A DNA stretch of 64,000 bases from Annona cherimola. Its lineage: Eukaryota; Streptophyta; Magnoliopsida; Magnoliales; Annonaceae. Of this stretch, positions 34,947 through 46,030 are shown piece by piece. The stretch covers positions 14,547,764 to 14,611,763 of the forward strand of contig CM059972.1 of the NCBI GenBank assembly GCA_030490835.1, written 5' to 3'. The position numbers were made by a program, and so were the translations under genes. The notes under the pieces were generated by a model. The model saw nothing but the letters and a program-made list of their open reading frames with translations, did no database searches and was not told the DNA's origin. Within the stretch, counting starts at the first letter, position 1; the number at the start of each line of letters is the position of its first letter.

Positions 34947-37892
34947 TCAGCTTTTGATGGCTTGTGGCTGGTTGGCTGTTTTTCTCGACTTTTTGTTCAT
35001 TTGGATCTTGAGATAGACCTTTCTGGTGCGGATCACTAGCAAAATGTCCAACCCAAAGCCGACAATGCAGGCAAGGGCCATGATGATGAAGACAAGCCGG
35101 TAGCAGTGCGCCCCCACGCAAGTGTTGCCGCCTCCGGCAGTCTTTGTCGCCTGCGAATCGTAGAGGAAGCCAGCTAGCAGGCCGGAGAAGAGGAAGGAGC
35201 CGAGGGGAAGGTTCAAGATGAGGATGTTGTAGATGAGCCCGTAGTATTTGAGGCCGAAGAGCTCTGACGCCGTGGGCACGCTGATGGCGATCCGCACGCC
35301 GTAGCACACGCCAATAACGATGGAACCCACGTATAAAGAGCCGGGCAATGCCATCGCCATGACGATGTATCCAACGGTCATTAATGCTTGTGAAGCTGCA
35401 TTCCATATTGGCCTCGGCAGCGCTGATTTCCTGAAAAAATAAAAAGAATAATAATAAAATATAAATGCTCAGCAACCATACCCACACCGGGACAAGGTCG
35501 AAGGTTTAGTAGTTTTTTTTTTTTTTTTTTTTGGTTATTTCAGTATGTAACAATTTCTTTTTTGATATTTGTCAGTATTTCTCGTTAAATTTTCAAAACA
35601 TAAAACTTTTTCCACGCGACGGCACATGAAAAATGGGCATTTTTTATTCTGGAAATTCAAAAAAGTTTACAAATATGAAAAAATAAAAAATTATATATAT
35701 GAAAAAAATAGATGCTTGAGCTCACGTATGTGTTAGCTAAAAAAAATTTAAAAAATTATGATTAATGCAGGCATGTGCAGTGAGGCTCGACAGTGAATCT
35801 TGACTAGCTTCGGATGGAGGGGAATGGGTGGTGGGCCCGAGAGGTCTCCACTGAGGTTAGAAACCGACAAGATAAGGAATCCGGTCCTTAGAAAATTTTT
35901 AGAGCCGCCTGCGGATCACTGTCGGACGAGAGTGCAAATCTCCGCCGGTGCGGGTCTCCACCGGACCAAGCCACGGTAAATTTTTTTTTTTTTTTATTTT
36001 TAAAATGGGGTATTCAAAAAGTCTCCGACATCTGAATCGGGCACATCGACGGATTGCACGCAAGTTGTCATGCTCTTCACCAAGTGGGTAATTTTTTGGG
36101 GTCTTTTTTCTGATTTAAAGTAGCTATCAAAATTTGGGTCGTTTTCTTTATCAAAAAAAAAAATTTGGGTCATTTTGCATCCAATTGCGGACGATGCCCT
36201 GGTGGAGCATGCTAAAACAGACTACGGTGTGGAGCCCATCGTTGCCATCGGCGATAAGCCGCGTACCGTTTTCGTTGGGCAATCCAAACCGCAGGGAAAC
36301 TAATAGATATTTTTTCTTTTCAAATTCCACATCTTTTTCATCGTTCTTAAATTAAAGAAGAAAACAAGGAAGAAAAGATAACACGGTCGTTGTTTCTGTT
36401 CTGGAAGCAGGAAAAATGATGACTTGGGTGGCTAGCGGAGAACGGAAAGGGCTTTAGAATTTCGACTACTTTGAAAGGGTTTTCGACTTTTAGCGAACCA
36501 AGCAAACCCCAGAACCCAAACGTCAACCCCAACCGTCAAAAGTTAGTAGCGGGTTTCGGAGAAAGATCGTAACAGTCGAACGTTCAAAGTCGGAAGAAAA
36601 GTTACCCTACCTGATGAAATACTCCGATATGGTGCCAGATCCGATACGGCCGAAAAATCCCCATATGCTGATGAGTGAAACAAAGATGGAGATGTCCGTG
36701 TACCCCAGCGCCAGCCCCATCTGCCCCATGTTGTTCATTACCGCCATGCCTGTACCTACCCCGCACAGAAACGACACGAACAAGACCCAGAAATCCAATG
36801 TCGCAAACGCCTCCATGACCGTGTGTTCTTCTCCCAAGGTCGGCCTTTTCTTCTTTACCGCCCCCTCCGCCGGACCCGCCTCGTCCTGCTGCTGCACTGC
36901 TGCTCCGCTCGCTTGCTCCTCAGGTGTTTGATTTTGGGTTACGTTTTCTTGGACAAGGAAAGGCTCCGTAGCCTGCGTCTCTATGTCGGAAGGGCGCGTC
37001 CTCCATGATTTCAGGTACACGTACAAGGGTACTCCCAGCGGAGCCGCCAGCAAGAGTAGTAAGACGGCGGCGAACACCTGGGAGACGACCTTGCTGTGCC
37101 TGCCCGACAAGTCGAAAGCCAGGAGATAGACAGCGATGATCATGGCGACGACGTTGAAGACGTTGAAATAGCGGGATTCTTCCTTCTCGTCGGCCGCGTC
37201 GGCCGCCGGCTCGGCGTCGCGGAGGAAGAACACGGCGGTGAGGCAGACGGCCAAGGGGACGACGGCAAGCATGACAAGGAACCAGGCGGGACTGTCGGAG
37301 AAGAGCGCGGAGCAAACGTCGGTGAAGATTGCGGTGCTGAGTCCGACGTAGCCCTTAAGAATTCCCGAAACCGGGCCGCGGTTCTTGCGGAAGTTGCGGA
37401 TGCAGGTGACGAGCACCGCCGTGTTCATCCACGTCGTGCTGTTGCCGCCCATGCACAAGAAAATACACATCTGCAATGGCAAAAACAACAAAAATCAGCT
37501 CAAATTCTTGCTGAGGTCGAAAAAAAAGGACCAGCTGCAAGGAGTTCGACGCGGGCTCTTACTTGCCAATACGGGAGGGGGCGGATTTTCTGACTGACAA
37601 TCAGCCATTGAACTCCATACCCAACAAGCCCTTCGACGGAGCCGATAAGTAAGATGACGGGCGTAGAGAGACGGTCGGATGCGAAGCCAGCAAAGATGCC
37701 GAAGGCCTTGCCGATGTCTTTGGCGACAGAGAGGTTGTTTAGCTGGAGCTGGGTGAGGCCCATGAGGGATTTGAGAGCGTCTGAATAATTGGAGAAGGTA
37801 TAGTTGTTGCCTGAGATTGCTTGCACCCAAACGGCAGTCACAAAGCCCAGCCATTTTGCCGTGGAAGAAGAGGGAGAAAAGAGAGCACCCAT
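34947..37892 (-). CDS. Nodulin-like / NFD4-type major facilitator protein, 3 exons
   Basis: Exons 37,892-37,563, 37,470-36,611 and 35,430-34,947 have GT-AG introns and matching phases, totalling 1,674 nt (557 aa plus stop). Residues 12-110 open the plant Nodulin-like domain: KWLGFVTAVWVQAISGNN, FSNYSDALK, LNNLSVAKDIGKAFG, then RPLPYWQ|MCIFLCMGGNSTTWMNT across intron 1. A hydrophilic linker (about 300-330) precedes a second MFS-like half: TLDFWVLFVSFLCGVGTGMA, ISIWGFFGRIGSGTISEYF, LPGSLYVGS, SELFGLKYYG. About 12 membrane helices are expected. Length fits the family (about 550-590 aa). The family includes Arabidopsis NFD4; substrates are largely unknown, so I give none. Exon 2 is unusually GC-rich compared with flanks. 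Converges on the MFSD5-like gene. Confidence 0.92.
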
Positions 37893-38723
37893 CCTTTTTT
37901 GTAGGAAAACAGAGAGAGAGACGCAGAGACAGAGGAACGGTTGGCGTGTTGAGGCCCTCGAGTCTCTATTTGTAGGTGTGTTTTCGATTGTTTGTCAGCT
38001 TTTTTGAAGACCCAAACAACCAAGTGACCAAAAGAAAAAGAAAAAAATCAGAAGCCAATTTTGGGATAGAAAAAAATCAATATGAAAACAGAATAAAAAA
38101 ACAAGAGGGGCGCGTGGTAATTGGCAAACACCTCTGCTTGTTTTCTTCTTTTGGCAGGAGTAAAAGACAGCAATAAGATTACTTTGGTTGCTTGTTTTGC
38201 CCGGGACAGAGCCTATCATGTTGGGCGCGGATCAGAGCTCACGCTCAAGCGAAGCAATTGAAAAATATATTATAGATAATTTATTTTTAACAACTGAGTC
38301 ATTAATTGCGTTCTGGTAAAAATTTAATAACATAACATAAAATTCGCTATCTGTAGTAAAAATCAATATTAAGATATTTATTTTAATCATTTTAGTTTTC
38401 GTGAATGTTATATTATCCCTAATTTTTGGCTGTATGTATATATTATTATCTTAAACATAATGTACTAAGTTGATTTTAAAATAAATAAATAATATTGTAA
38501 AAATAAGTGTATAACACGTCTAGCGATTTAAGTTTTATTTTTGGACTCTAGCTATCACAAATTATACACGTATTCGATAAATTTAATTTTTTATATAGTG
38601 ATTTTAATATTAAAATCATGACTAGTGAACTGTTGGAATATTTCGTTACATTTTACGGAAAGGTAATTTTAAAATTGCTCTTTATTTTCTTTAAAGAGCC
38701 CAATTATTTACAATTAATTATAT
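37893..38723. other. Upstream region of the NFD4-like gene and AT-rich spacer
   Basis: 37,893-38,220 is the likely 5' UTR and promoter of the minus-strand gene (GA-rich, for example AGAGAGAGAGACGCAGAGAC). No clear TATA box was found. 38,220-38,723 is AT-rich with nothing recognisable. Confidence 0.45.
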
Positions 38724-39040
38724 ATATGCTTAACTTATAATATTTAATATTTATTTATTTTTAAAATTTCTTTATAAACATGTTTTTCTAAGTATATTTA
38801 GTTTATATACCATGTTTTGACAGTTTACAAAACTTTTATATGTTTATTTTTTATTTTTAGAATCATGAATTTCACGAGCATTTAAGTCATTGTTTTACTC
38901 ATTAAAAATTTTGATTTTCAAGAACAAAAAATAAATATATAAAAATATTGTAAATGGTAAACTTGGTATATGAATTAATTACGCTTACTAAAATATATTT
39001 ATAAAAATAAAATTAATATTGTAAGTTAAGCATATACATA
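38724..39040. repeat. Foldback element, third copy of the 23,970 family
   Basis: The left arm TATGCTTAACTTATAATATTT mirrors the right arm AATATTGTAAGTTAAGCATA, with arms of about 150 bp. The centre GAGCATTTAAGTCATTG corresponds to GGCATATAGGTCATTT in the other copies. Non-coding. 39,041-39,452 has nothing recognisable. Confidence 0.65.
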
Positions 39041-39462
39041 TATATGCACAACTATTCATATATCATCGGTCCTATTTCCTAAATGAGTGCGAAGAAAGGA
39101 CTCCGGTCCTATTAGATAAAAAAATATATATATGGCTCATTAGCATCAAGTTGCATCACATCTCTTTCCGTGTTAAATGGTATTACAACATGATCATTAA
39201 CAGCTATATTACTGAGGTTGATGGGCCGACGGGATTATTTAATAAGAGTCCAGCTTCAGTAGATCTCCATTATCTTGATGATTTTATAAAATCTAATTGG
39301 CTCATTAGTTATATATTCGGCTAAGAGAGTAAAATTATCTCCATCCAAAACTTACATCATTCCCAAAAATAAGATGTATTTAAGAATGATTTCAAAATAA
39401 TTAAAATTTTTTTGCCACCAGCATACTACTAGTTATTGAAAAATACTTTTCGAAATTTTAAA

Positions 39463-39921
39463 GGATAAATCTTCTTATACCTATAGCAATTGCACATAAT
39501 TTTTAATATACCCACAATATTTCATAAATTTCTTTTATACTCATAATATTTCATTCTAAATTCTTCTCATACCCACGCAATTAAAACCACTGTTATATAC
39601 TTTATTGAAAAGACAATTTTGCTTATATAAAATTTTTTAATTGAGATAATTTAACCTTAACATGACTCAATTGATGGTAGTAAATCATTAATACAAGATA
39701 CTAAATAACTTGAAAGTCATATTAAGGTTGATTTATTTTAATTAGAAAAAAATTTAAAATGGCAAAATTATCTTTTCAACGGGATAGATAACGATGGTTT
39801 TAACGGCATGGATATGAGAAAAATTTAGAGTGAAATGTTATGAGTATAAAAGAAATGTATGAAATATTATATGTATATCAGAAATTATGTATAATTGTTA
39901 TGAACATAAGAAAAATTATCC
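39463..39921. mobile_element. Mutator-like foldback MITE (459 bp) with 10-bp target duplication
   Basis: The arms of about 135 bp are inverted copies: GGATAAATCTTCTTATACC opens and GAACATAAGAAAAATTATCC closes, with TTTCTTTTATACTCATAA matching its complement. The flanks AAATTTTAAA at 39,453-39,462 and 39,922-39,931 are identical. Long arms and a 9-10-bp duplication fit a Mutator-type MITE. 39,932-40,219 shows nothing recognisable. Confidence 0.8.
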
Positions 39922-40235
39922 AAATTTTAAAAGCTTCGACACTTGCTGTGAGGCTTCGTTTGAGGTTGCCTTGCCTGCTGAGTACGGAGAACAGACTACT
40001 TCAGTTAATAAATTAAGTCAGCACTTTTCATGAAAATCATCTCTTATGCTTTCATAATACACACGTTTTGGAAGCTTATTCGAATTTATCGAGGCAAGTT
40101 GCAATATAAGCGCACAACAGCTGTGGAAAAGCAACGCTAAACGGACCCTAAGATAATCTACCTCCCATCAACTTGCAGAAAAGATAAAAATAAAAAATAC
40201 AGCGCTTTAACTTTTAGCTAAGTAGGCTGGCCATC

Positions 40236-41336
40236 TACAGAGTTCTTAGCTCGAGGCATGGATCCTCTCCACTCTCCCCCATCTACAAGGCAATCTGGCA
40301 GACTAAACTCCCCAGCAAGGTCCTCATATTTGGATGGAGGCTATTCAAGAATGGGCTCCCGACGTTCCAGAATCTTCGGAACCGAGGTATTAGTATCGAT
40401 CCTCTGTGCTTGTTTTGCAGGTTAGGGCTTGAGGATTCCAACCATTTATTTTTGGAATGTGAGCTATCTAAAGGGATATGGTTATGGGTAGCAAGGAGGA
40501 TCTCCTTTTCGGCTACTGTTCAGGATATTGTCACTACTCTTGCATTAAATCATTAGACTAAAGATCTAGGCCTATTCATCATCTGCTGCTGGAGGATTTG
40601 GTTCTTGCGGAATTCATTAAGGGTCGAAGGGGTGAAACCAGACTTCTCAAACTTGATTGAATGGTGCAAGGAGTACTTGGAGGAGTACTGAAGGGCCTCT
40701 CCCCTCATATTGGATGGCGCGTTTGACCGGCCACTGGTCCCCAGATGGACTAAACCACCTGATGGTGTCTTAAAGCTCAATGTGGATGCTCGTATGCATC
40801 ATCGGAATTCGTCGATGGGGTTCGCCGCCGTTATTCGGGATTCTACGGGGTCCTTTATTGCTGCGAAAGGATGGCGGCGGGATGGGTCGATGGAGCTTTT
40901 GCTCATGGAGGCACAGACTTTTCTCCTCGGCGCATCTTGGGGACAGGAGCTCAACATGAATAATCTCCAAATTGAAACCGATTCGCTCCTTTTGGTCAAC
41001 TTGCTCAGTTCGGGAGGTCCCGTCTCCTCCCCTGCTGGCATCGTGATTGATGAAATCAAGACTATTCTCTCTTTATCTAACTTCATCACTGTTCATCATG
41101 TCCTTAGGCAGGAGAATGCCGTTGCACATGCCCTAGTTGATGCTCTTTCTGTTTCTTCTGTTGATCATCAGGTTTGGTGGGGTACCCCCCACAGGCTATA
41201 TAGGAAAAAATTTGTATAGATAATTTTTTGAAAATGAAATCTGCTGGATCATCCTATCCCCCCTCCCTGATGGTTAGGGATTCGGGATAGGATCTTCCTT
41301 TTCTCAAAAAAAAAAAAACAAAACAAAACAAAACAA
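40236..41336 (+). pseudogene. 5'-truncated LINE 3' end (zinc-binding RT-tail, RNase H, poly-A tail)
   Basis: 1.1-kb insertion bounded by near-identical 16-bp duplications (40,220-40,235 AAGTAGGCTGGCCATC; 41,337-41,352 AAGTAGGCAGGCCATC). It ends in an A-rich tail (CTCAAAAAAAAAAAAAC...). One reading frame runs from about 40,257: LPSKVLIFGWRLF, zinc-binding CLFCRLG...NHLFLEC, then a linker and an RNase H domain (LKLNVDAR, IETDSLL, HHVLRQENAVAHAL). In-frame stops at 40,554-40,556 (TAG) and 40,689-40,691 (TGA) break it, leaving 169 codons open at 40,710-41,219. Same family as 1,640-2,690. The target duplications establish target-primed LINE insertion. Confidence 0.9.
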
Positions 41337-41352
41337 AAGTAGGCAGGCCATC

Positions 41353-41868
41353 CTTTTCATGAACAAAAAGACCAAATTTAGAGGGCTCGACAAGAGAATT
41401 GACGCCACTGAGGCTGTGCCGGAGTGGTGCGCTCGCGCGTAATGTTTTATAGTTTTTTCTTGTGGGAGTTTTATAAATTTTTCCCTAAGTTGAGGCATTT
41501 TATAAAAATTATCCTTTTATTATTTAAGGGTTATGAAAAATATTCCTCCGTTCACAAACGAGGGTTGTGAAGGTACTGAATTTTCACAATGTATGCTACC
41601 AATATAAAAAAAATAATAATAATAAAGGGAATTGACGATTGACTGCAGGCAAACAATGAAAACAATTTGCCAAGAAGGCACAGAAATTAGTGGAGGCTGT
41701 TTGCAAATATTGAAAGGGCGTCTTGTAATTAGTTTCTTCTTGTGAATCGCACAAGAACAATCGGCGCCGCTTAAGGGTACATTTCTAGGGATCTAAGTAG
41801 CTTAAATGGGATGGAGAAATGAAAAAAGAATATAATAATTTATATTAGGAATGAAAAAGTTATATTGA
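41353..41868. other. Spacer, no gene seen
   Basis: Mixed AT-rich DNA with a short AATAAT run near 41,610. No ORF with protein motifs. Confidence 0.4.
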
Positions 41869-41877
41869 GGAGATAAA

Positions 41878-42288
41878 GGATCCCAATCATATACACCCGG
41901 GTGCATTCAGCCTCAATGCACCCGGGTGTACTACACCCATTTTTTTTTATTTTTTTTTGAAATTTTTTTCATGAATCTGTTAATATAGGTTTGTTTAACA
42001 TATGTGTCAATTTTTACTATTTTTGGAGATTTTTAGATATATTTTTAAGATTTTTAAAAATCAGTGGCATTTTCCGTAATTTAAAATTACCGAAAATGCC
42101 ACTTATTTTTAAAAATCTTAAAAAAATATCTAAAAGTCTCCAAAAATAGTAAAAATTGACACATATGTTAAATAAACCTAGATTAACCATTGTGTAAAAA
42201 AATTTTCAAAAAAAAATAAAAAAAAATGGGTGTAGTACACCCGGGTGCATTGAGGCTGAATGCACCCGGGTGTATATGATTGGGATCC
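41878..42288. mobile_element. Mutator-type foldback MITE (411 bp), 9-bp target duplication
   Basis: Exact 9-bp flanks GGAGATAAA (41,869-41,877 and 42,289-42,297). The ends GGATCCCAATCATAT and ATATGATTGGGATCC are perfect inverses, and the arms pair almost throughout to a centre near 42,080. Within each arm tip TACACCCGGGTGCATT and AATGCACCCGGGTGTA form a second 16-bp stem, so the tips are hairpins inside a larger hairpin. Non-coding. Related copies lie at 52,165-52,450, 63,060-63,305 and 63,365-63,705. Confidence 0.85.
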
Positions 42289-42297
42289 GGAGATAAA

Positions 42298-42880
42298 AGG
42301 GTGCATTTGATATTAAAAAATTATCAATGAGAAATCTCATTTCCTACATACACATCTCAATTCAAAACTTTTTAGCTTTTTTGGAACAACCGATTTTAGA
42401 AACGAGAAAAATAAATATTGAAAATCGAAAAATGAGAGTTATTTATTGAATAATAAAAATTAATAAATGGAAATGAGATTATTCTTAACACGCCCCTCAG
42501 GCCTCAGGTCCGTCCTTTCACTGGTCTCTGCCACATGTCCTACACGTATCCGGTTGCGGCTGCGTGCTCCACACACGTTTCCAGCTTCAAGCAACCCATA
42601 TGTCGACGGACACAAGTTTTATGGGGGCAGCTGGAAGGATTCATGTCTATGTATGCAGGCAGTTGGCTTTGCGGCTGGACTTCCCCGGCCATCTGTATTT
42701 GCTTTTCCATTTTTCCATTTTTTGCAATTTTTATTTCATGACTATTGATTTTTTGAAAAAACTTGTGATTGTAAACTTAACTTTGACTGGATTAGATATT
42801 CTTAGATTGTAATCCTCGGATGATGATGGACTTAGGTTGCTCTTTCTAGGCTTCTAGAATAGTTTATAATTTGGTGCGTT
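42298..42880. other. Spacer, no gene seen
   Basis: 42,460-42,750 is more GC-rich and has overlapping short ORFs in three frames, none with recognisable motifs or codon structure. It may be a decayed gene fragment; nothing more can be said. Confidence 0.35.
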
Positions 42881-42886
42881 TTTAAT

Positions 42887-43099
42887 GAGGGTGTGTGGGT
42901 TTTTACTTATAAAATTTTTCAATCCGAAGATTTTTTATTTTATTTTCTAGAATTATCATATTTTTAATTATTTCTTAAAGTTTTCTATACAACTAACACA
43001 TATTTTTTAATTTTATTTTCTTTACTCATTATTATTACCTTTACTATATTGCTATATTTTTTTCTCATTTAAAAACCTCACTCCTAAATTTTTTTATTC
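42887..43099 (-). repeat. Tourist-like MITE copy, minus orientation, incomplete
   Basis: GGGTGTGTGGG opens the left end. The core in reverse orientation (TTTTCTTTACTCATTATTATTACC, AACTAACACATATTTTTTAATTTT) is present. The right end is lost where a SINE begins, so the SINE may have inserted into it. Confidence 0.55.
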
Positions 43100-43110
43100 A
43101 AAAGTCTTAT

Positions 43111-43326
43111 GGTGTTAGCACTACTTGGTCATGGATTTGAATCCTACCCGGTCGAATTTTCAGCCTGAATGTAGATTGGGAGTAGTGGTCTCCCCATTGA
43201 TATTCGGGAAGTTGTAAGTTTTTCCGTTGATATTTAGAAACGTACAATCTTTTTTTGAAAAATTTGAAAGAATTACCTCGATTGTAATAGAAGTTGAAAT
43301 GTTAATGTGAATACACAAATAAAAAG
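43111..43326 (+). mobile_element. tRNA-derived SINE (216 bp) with 11-bp target duplication
   Basis: Flanked by AAAAGTCTTAT on both sides (43,100-43,110 and 43,327-43,337). The head holds an A-box-like TAGCACTACTTGG (43,116-43,128) and a B-box GGATTTGAATCC (43,133-43,144). The 3' end is A-rich (CAAATAAAAAG). Non-coding and pol III-type. The A-to-B spacing is short, so the head is degenerate. Confidence 0.75.
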
Positions 43327-43337
43327 AAAAGTCTTAT

Positions 43338-43660
43338 CACTTCGCAGATACATCCATAATTAAAATAGAGAAAGATGGGATGTAAATGCAAATAGGCCAT
43401 TTAGATTTCTTAAGAAAAAATATAAAAATCTAAAATTTAATGGTTCGTCACGAAAGATTTCTCTTTTAAAATTAAAACATGTTTTTTAATTAGCCTATTT
43501 AATTGGCCCGTATTATTTTAGAAATAAGGTCTCATTCATGTGCTGCTATACTGTTATGCTCCCAATAGTCAATCTGTGTGAGACTGCCCGCATATCTGTC
43601 AGTGACCCTTTTTTATGTTTTTGTTTTTGAAAGAGTCTGTCTGTGACCTTTGAGCGGGGC
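43338..43660. other. Spacer, no gene seen
   Basis: AT-rich, with a moderately GC stretch near 43,560-43,610. No recognisable feature. Confidence 0.4.
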
Positions 43661-43668
43661 ATTTGTAG

Positions 43669-44152
43669 CTAGGGCGGGAATAGGGGCGGGTCGGGATTTT
43701 GACGTTTTTTAAGAATGGTGGGTTGGGACGGGTCGGGTCGAATTTTGTTTTTTGAAAGGATGGCGGGGCGGGTCAGAGCGGACCTACATGCTGACCCGTT
43801 TTCTTATCTCTCACATTAAAAAAAACGTCATTTAATGCTAATATTCATGTTTTATTTAATTATTTATATTTTACTTTGACTAATTAATAATATATTTAAG
43901 CATATAGTAGTTAAATTTACTATAAATTTGTTGTTATACGTGATAGGTTCATAATTTTTTAAAAATTTCTTACTTGACCCGCTATTTTTGCCCGACCCGA
44001 ATTTTGTCCCGAGATCTAATAGAAAAAAGTAATGGTCGATACAACCTTGTCCCGACCTGGTATAAAAATAAAGGTCAAACAAGATTTTTGAAATGTAGGA
44101 TCAGGACTGGGCACACCCTGACCCGTCCCGACCCGCCCCGATTCCTACTCCT
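43669..44152. mobile_element. hAT-type MITE (484 bp), 8-bp target duplication
   Basis: ATTTGTAG flanks both sides (43,661-43,668 and 44,153-44,160). The ends are inverted GC-rich repeats: GGAATAGGGGCGGGTCGGG at left, and CCCGACCCGCCCCGATTCC at right. The AT-rich interior (CTCACATTAAAAAA, TTATTTATATTTTACTTTGACT) is shared with 46,097-46,658, so they are one family. Confidence 0.85.
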
Positions 44153-44160
44153 ATTTGTAG

Positions 44161-44832
44161 CACCAAAGTGGGCCCCAGTCACTTGGAGAAAAGCCTGTAC
44201 AATATACATGCACAGCTCGCGCACGTAATAACTAACTAGATCGGTAGGACAAAACACGTATCGGAAATTCCACCACCGTCCCAGAATTCTCCACCGAATT
44301 ATTAATACATTTATAGAACCTACACATTTTGTGTTTATAAATTTTGAGAAGTGATGGAGCAGAAACGTTTCCCAATTTCTCTATTGTAGAAATGTTCGGA
44401 TTGGGCTCCACTAAATTGATTATATGAAACCTAAGCTACCAAAAATGTTTAGTGTATTAATTATATTTAGTTAGAAAATAAGAATTCTCCACATAAAAGT
44501 ACACCATTCAATTAAAATCATTTTACAATTAATATATATAATTGTTTAAACTTTTACATCAAGCTTGATGCATGCTATATATTTGGAATGATTTATATTT
44601 GCAGCATATTTTAAGTTGACAGTGTTGACTCCACTCCACTATATCCCAATAAATTAAACAAAAGTTATTGAAATGTGTAAAATTTTACATTGTAACTAAA
44701 TACATGTAAATGAATATTTTAGATATTCAAAAATAATAAAATAAAAGTCTTTAATTATTTATTCATTATCAGTTAATACACTTTATTTAAATCTAAACTA
44801 GAATATCACATGTTTGGTATGAAATTTTAGAT
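44161..44832. other. AT-rich spacer, no gene seen
   Basis: No recognisable repeat end, RNA gene or coding motif. Confidence 0.4.
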
Positions 44833-44835
44833 CAA

Positions 44836-45115
44836 GGGTGTGTTTGGTGATGAATAAAACTTTGGGAAAAAGTTTTGGAGAATAAAAGTTGTCAGATGAA
44901 GTGATATGATAGAGGTAATGATAAGTAGTAAAGAGGATAAAGTTAAAATAGATAAGTTAGTTGTGTAGATAGTTGTGTAGAAATAATTAAAAAGTAGGGT
45001 AGTTGTATAGGAAAATGTGAAAAAAATGATTAAAAATATGATAATTATGGAGAATGAAAAGTTTTAAATTGAAAAGTTTTAATTTGACATGTTTTATTAA
45101 TTGCCAAACACACCC
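44836..45115 (+). mobile_element. Tourist-like MITE (280 bp)
   Basis: Begins GGGTGTGTTTGG and ends CCAAACACACCC, a perfect 12-bp terminal inverted repeat, flanked by CAA on both sides. Family core GATATGATAGAGGTAATGAT and AAGTTAGTTGTG. This is the best-preserved copy in the window. Confidence 0.85.
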
Positions 45116-46030
45116 CAAATAAAACTTTAACGCTCACAGTGTGTTTGAAGTGAGAAGAGAAATTAGGGAAATAATATAGTGAAGATGTTTTTGAAATTGA
45201 TAGGGTAATCAATTGAGATGAAGAAGGTAATAATTAAAAGGAGTAAAGTTGAAAGAGATGAAGTAATTGTTAAAGAGGAAAATTTTCAATTATTCTAAAA
45301 ATAAAAATGAAGTTTCTTAATCTTAATCCCAAAAAAAATCACACCCAGGTGGGATATAATTTTGAACGGGGCCCAAATGCATGGTCGCAGCGTTGAATAC
45401 TTTTTGTCTGCTGACAACAATTTAAGTTTTGGAATAACGTTTTTCAGTTAGAAAAATGAAGAGAAAAAGGCTCAACAGAAAGAAAAAGAAAAATTAACAT
45501 GTGTCACAAGAATATCTTTTCAATCGCATTATTCATCAGTTACATTTCCGTATATATCCGCAAGGTCTATAAATTGCTTTTTCTGGCACCTGATATATAG
45601 CGTGTGAAATAATAAAAAAGAAACAACTGAAAATTACATGCATCATCTCGCTCATAATCATGTAATTTATCAGTACTTTTACTTATCAAGGTATGCAGAA
45701 TCATTACCCGGATAATGACACCCTCTGTAACTGTCATGCGTCTCCCGCACACCAAAACACACGCATATATATAGAAGTTATTTTGTGCATGCATCATAAA
45801 TTACAATGCATTTAACTCAAAATGAGTGTCACATGATCATAAAATATATATCTATTTTACCTATTTAAAATTATTTTTTTATTAGCATATCAATTTTTAT
45901 TCAAATTAGATGTATCTAGACCCTATCTGAAAATGGTACAAAATCAACATAATAAAATTATTTGATATAAATATCAAATCTTATCCTTAATCAATGACAG
46001 CAAGTCCAATCTATTCAAGTGAGATGGCTA
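45116..46030. other. AT-rich spacer with a possible further MITE at about 45,140-45,350
   Basis: AGTGTGTTTGAAGTG at 45,140 and TCACACCCAGGTG near 45,350 may be the ends of a decayed MITE. The rest shows nothing recognisable. Confidence 0.35.

Noticed and set aside
36920..37593. Long ORFs in other frames of NFD4-like exon 2
   Set aside because: High GC makes stops rare in all frames. Only the minus frame reading MCIFLCMGGNST matches the transporter family and splices correctly.
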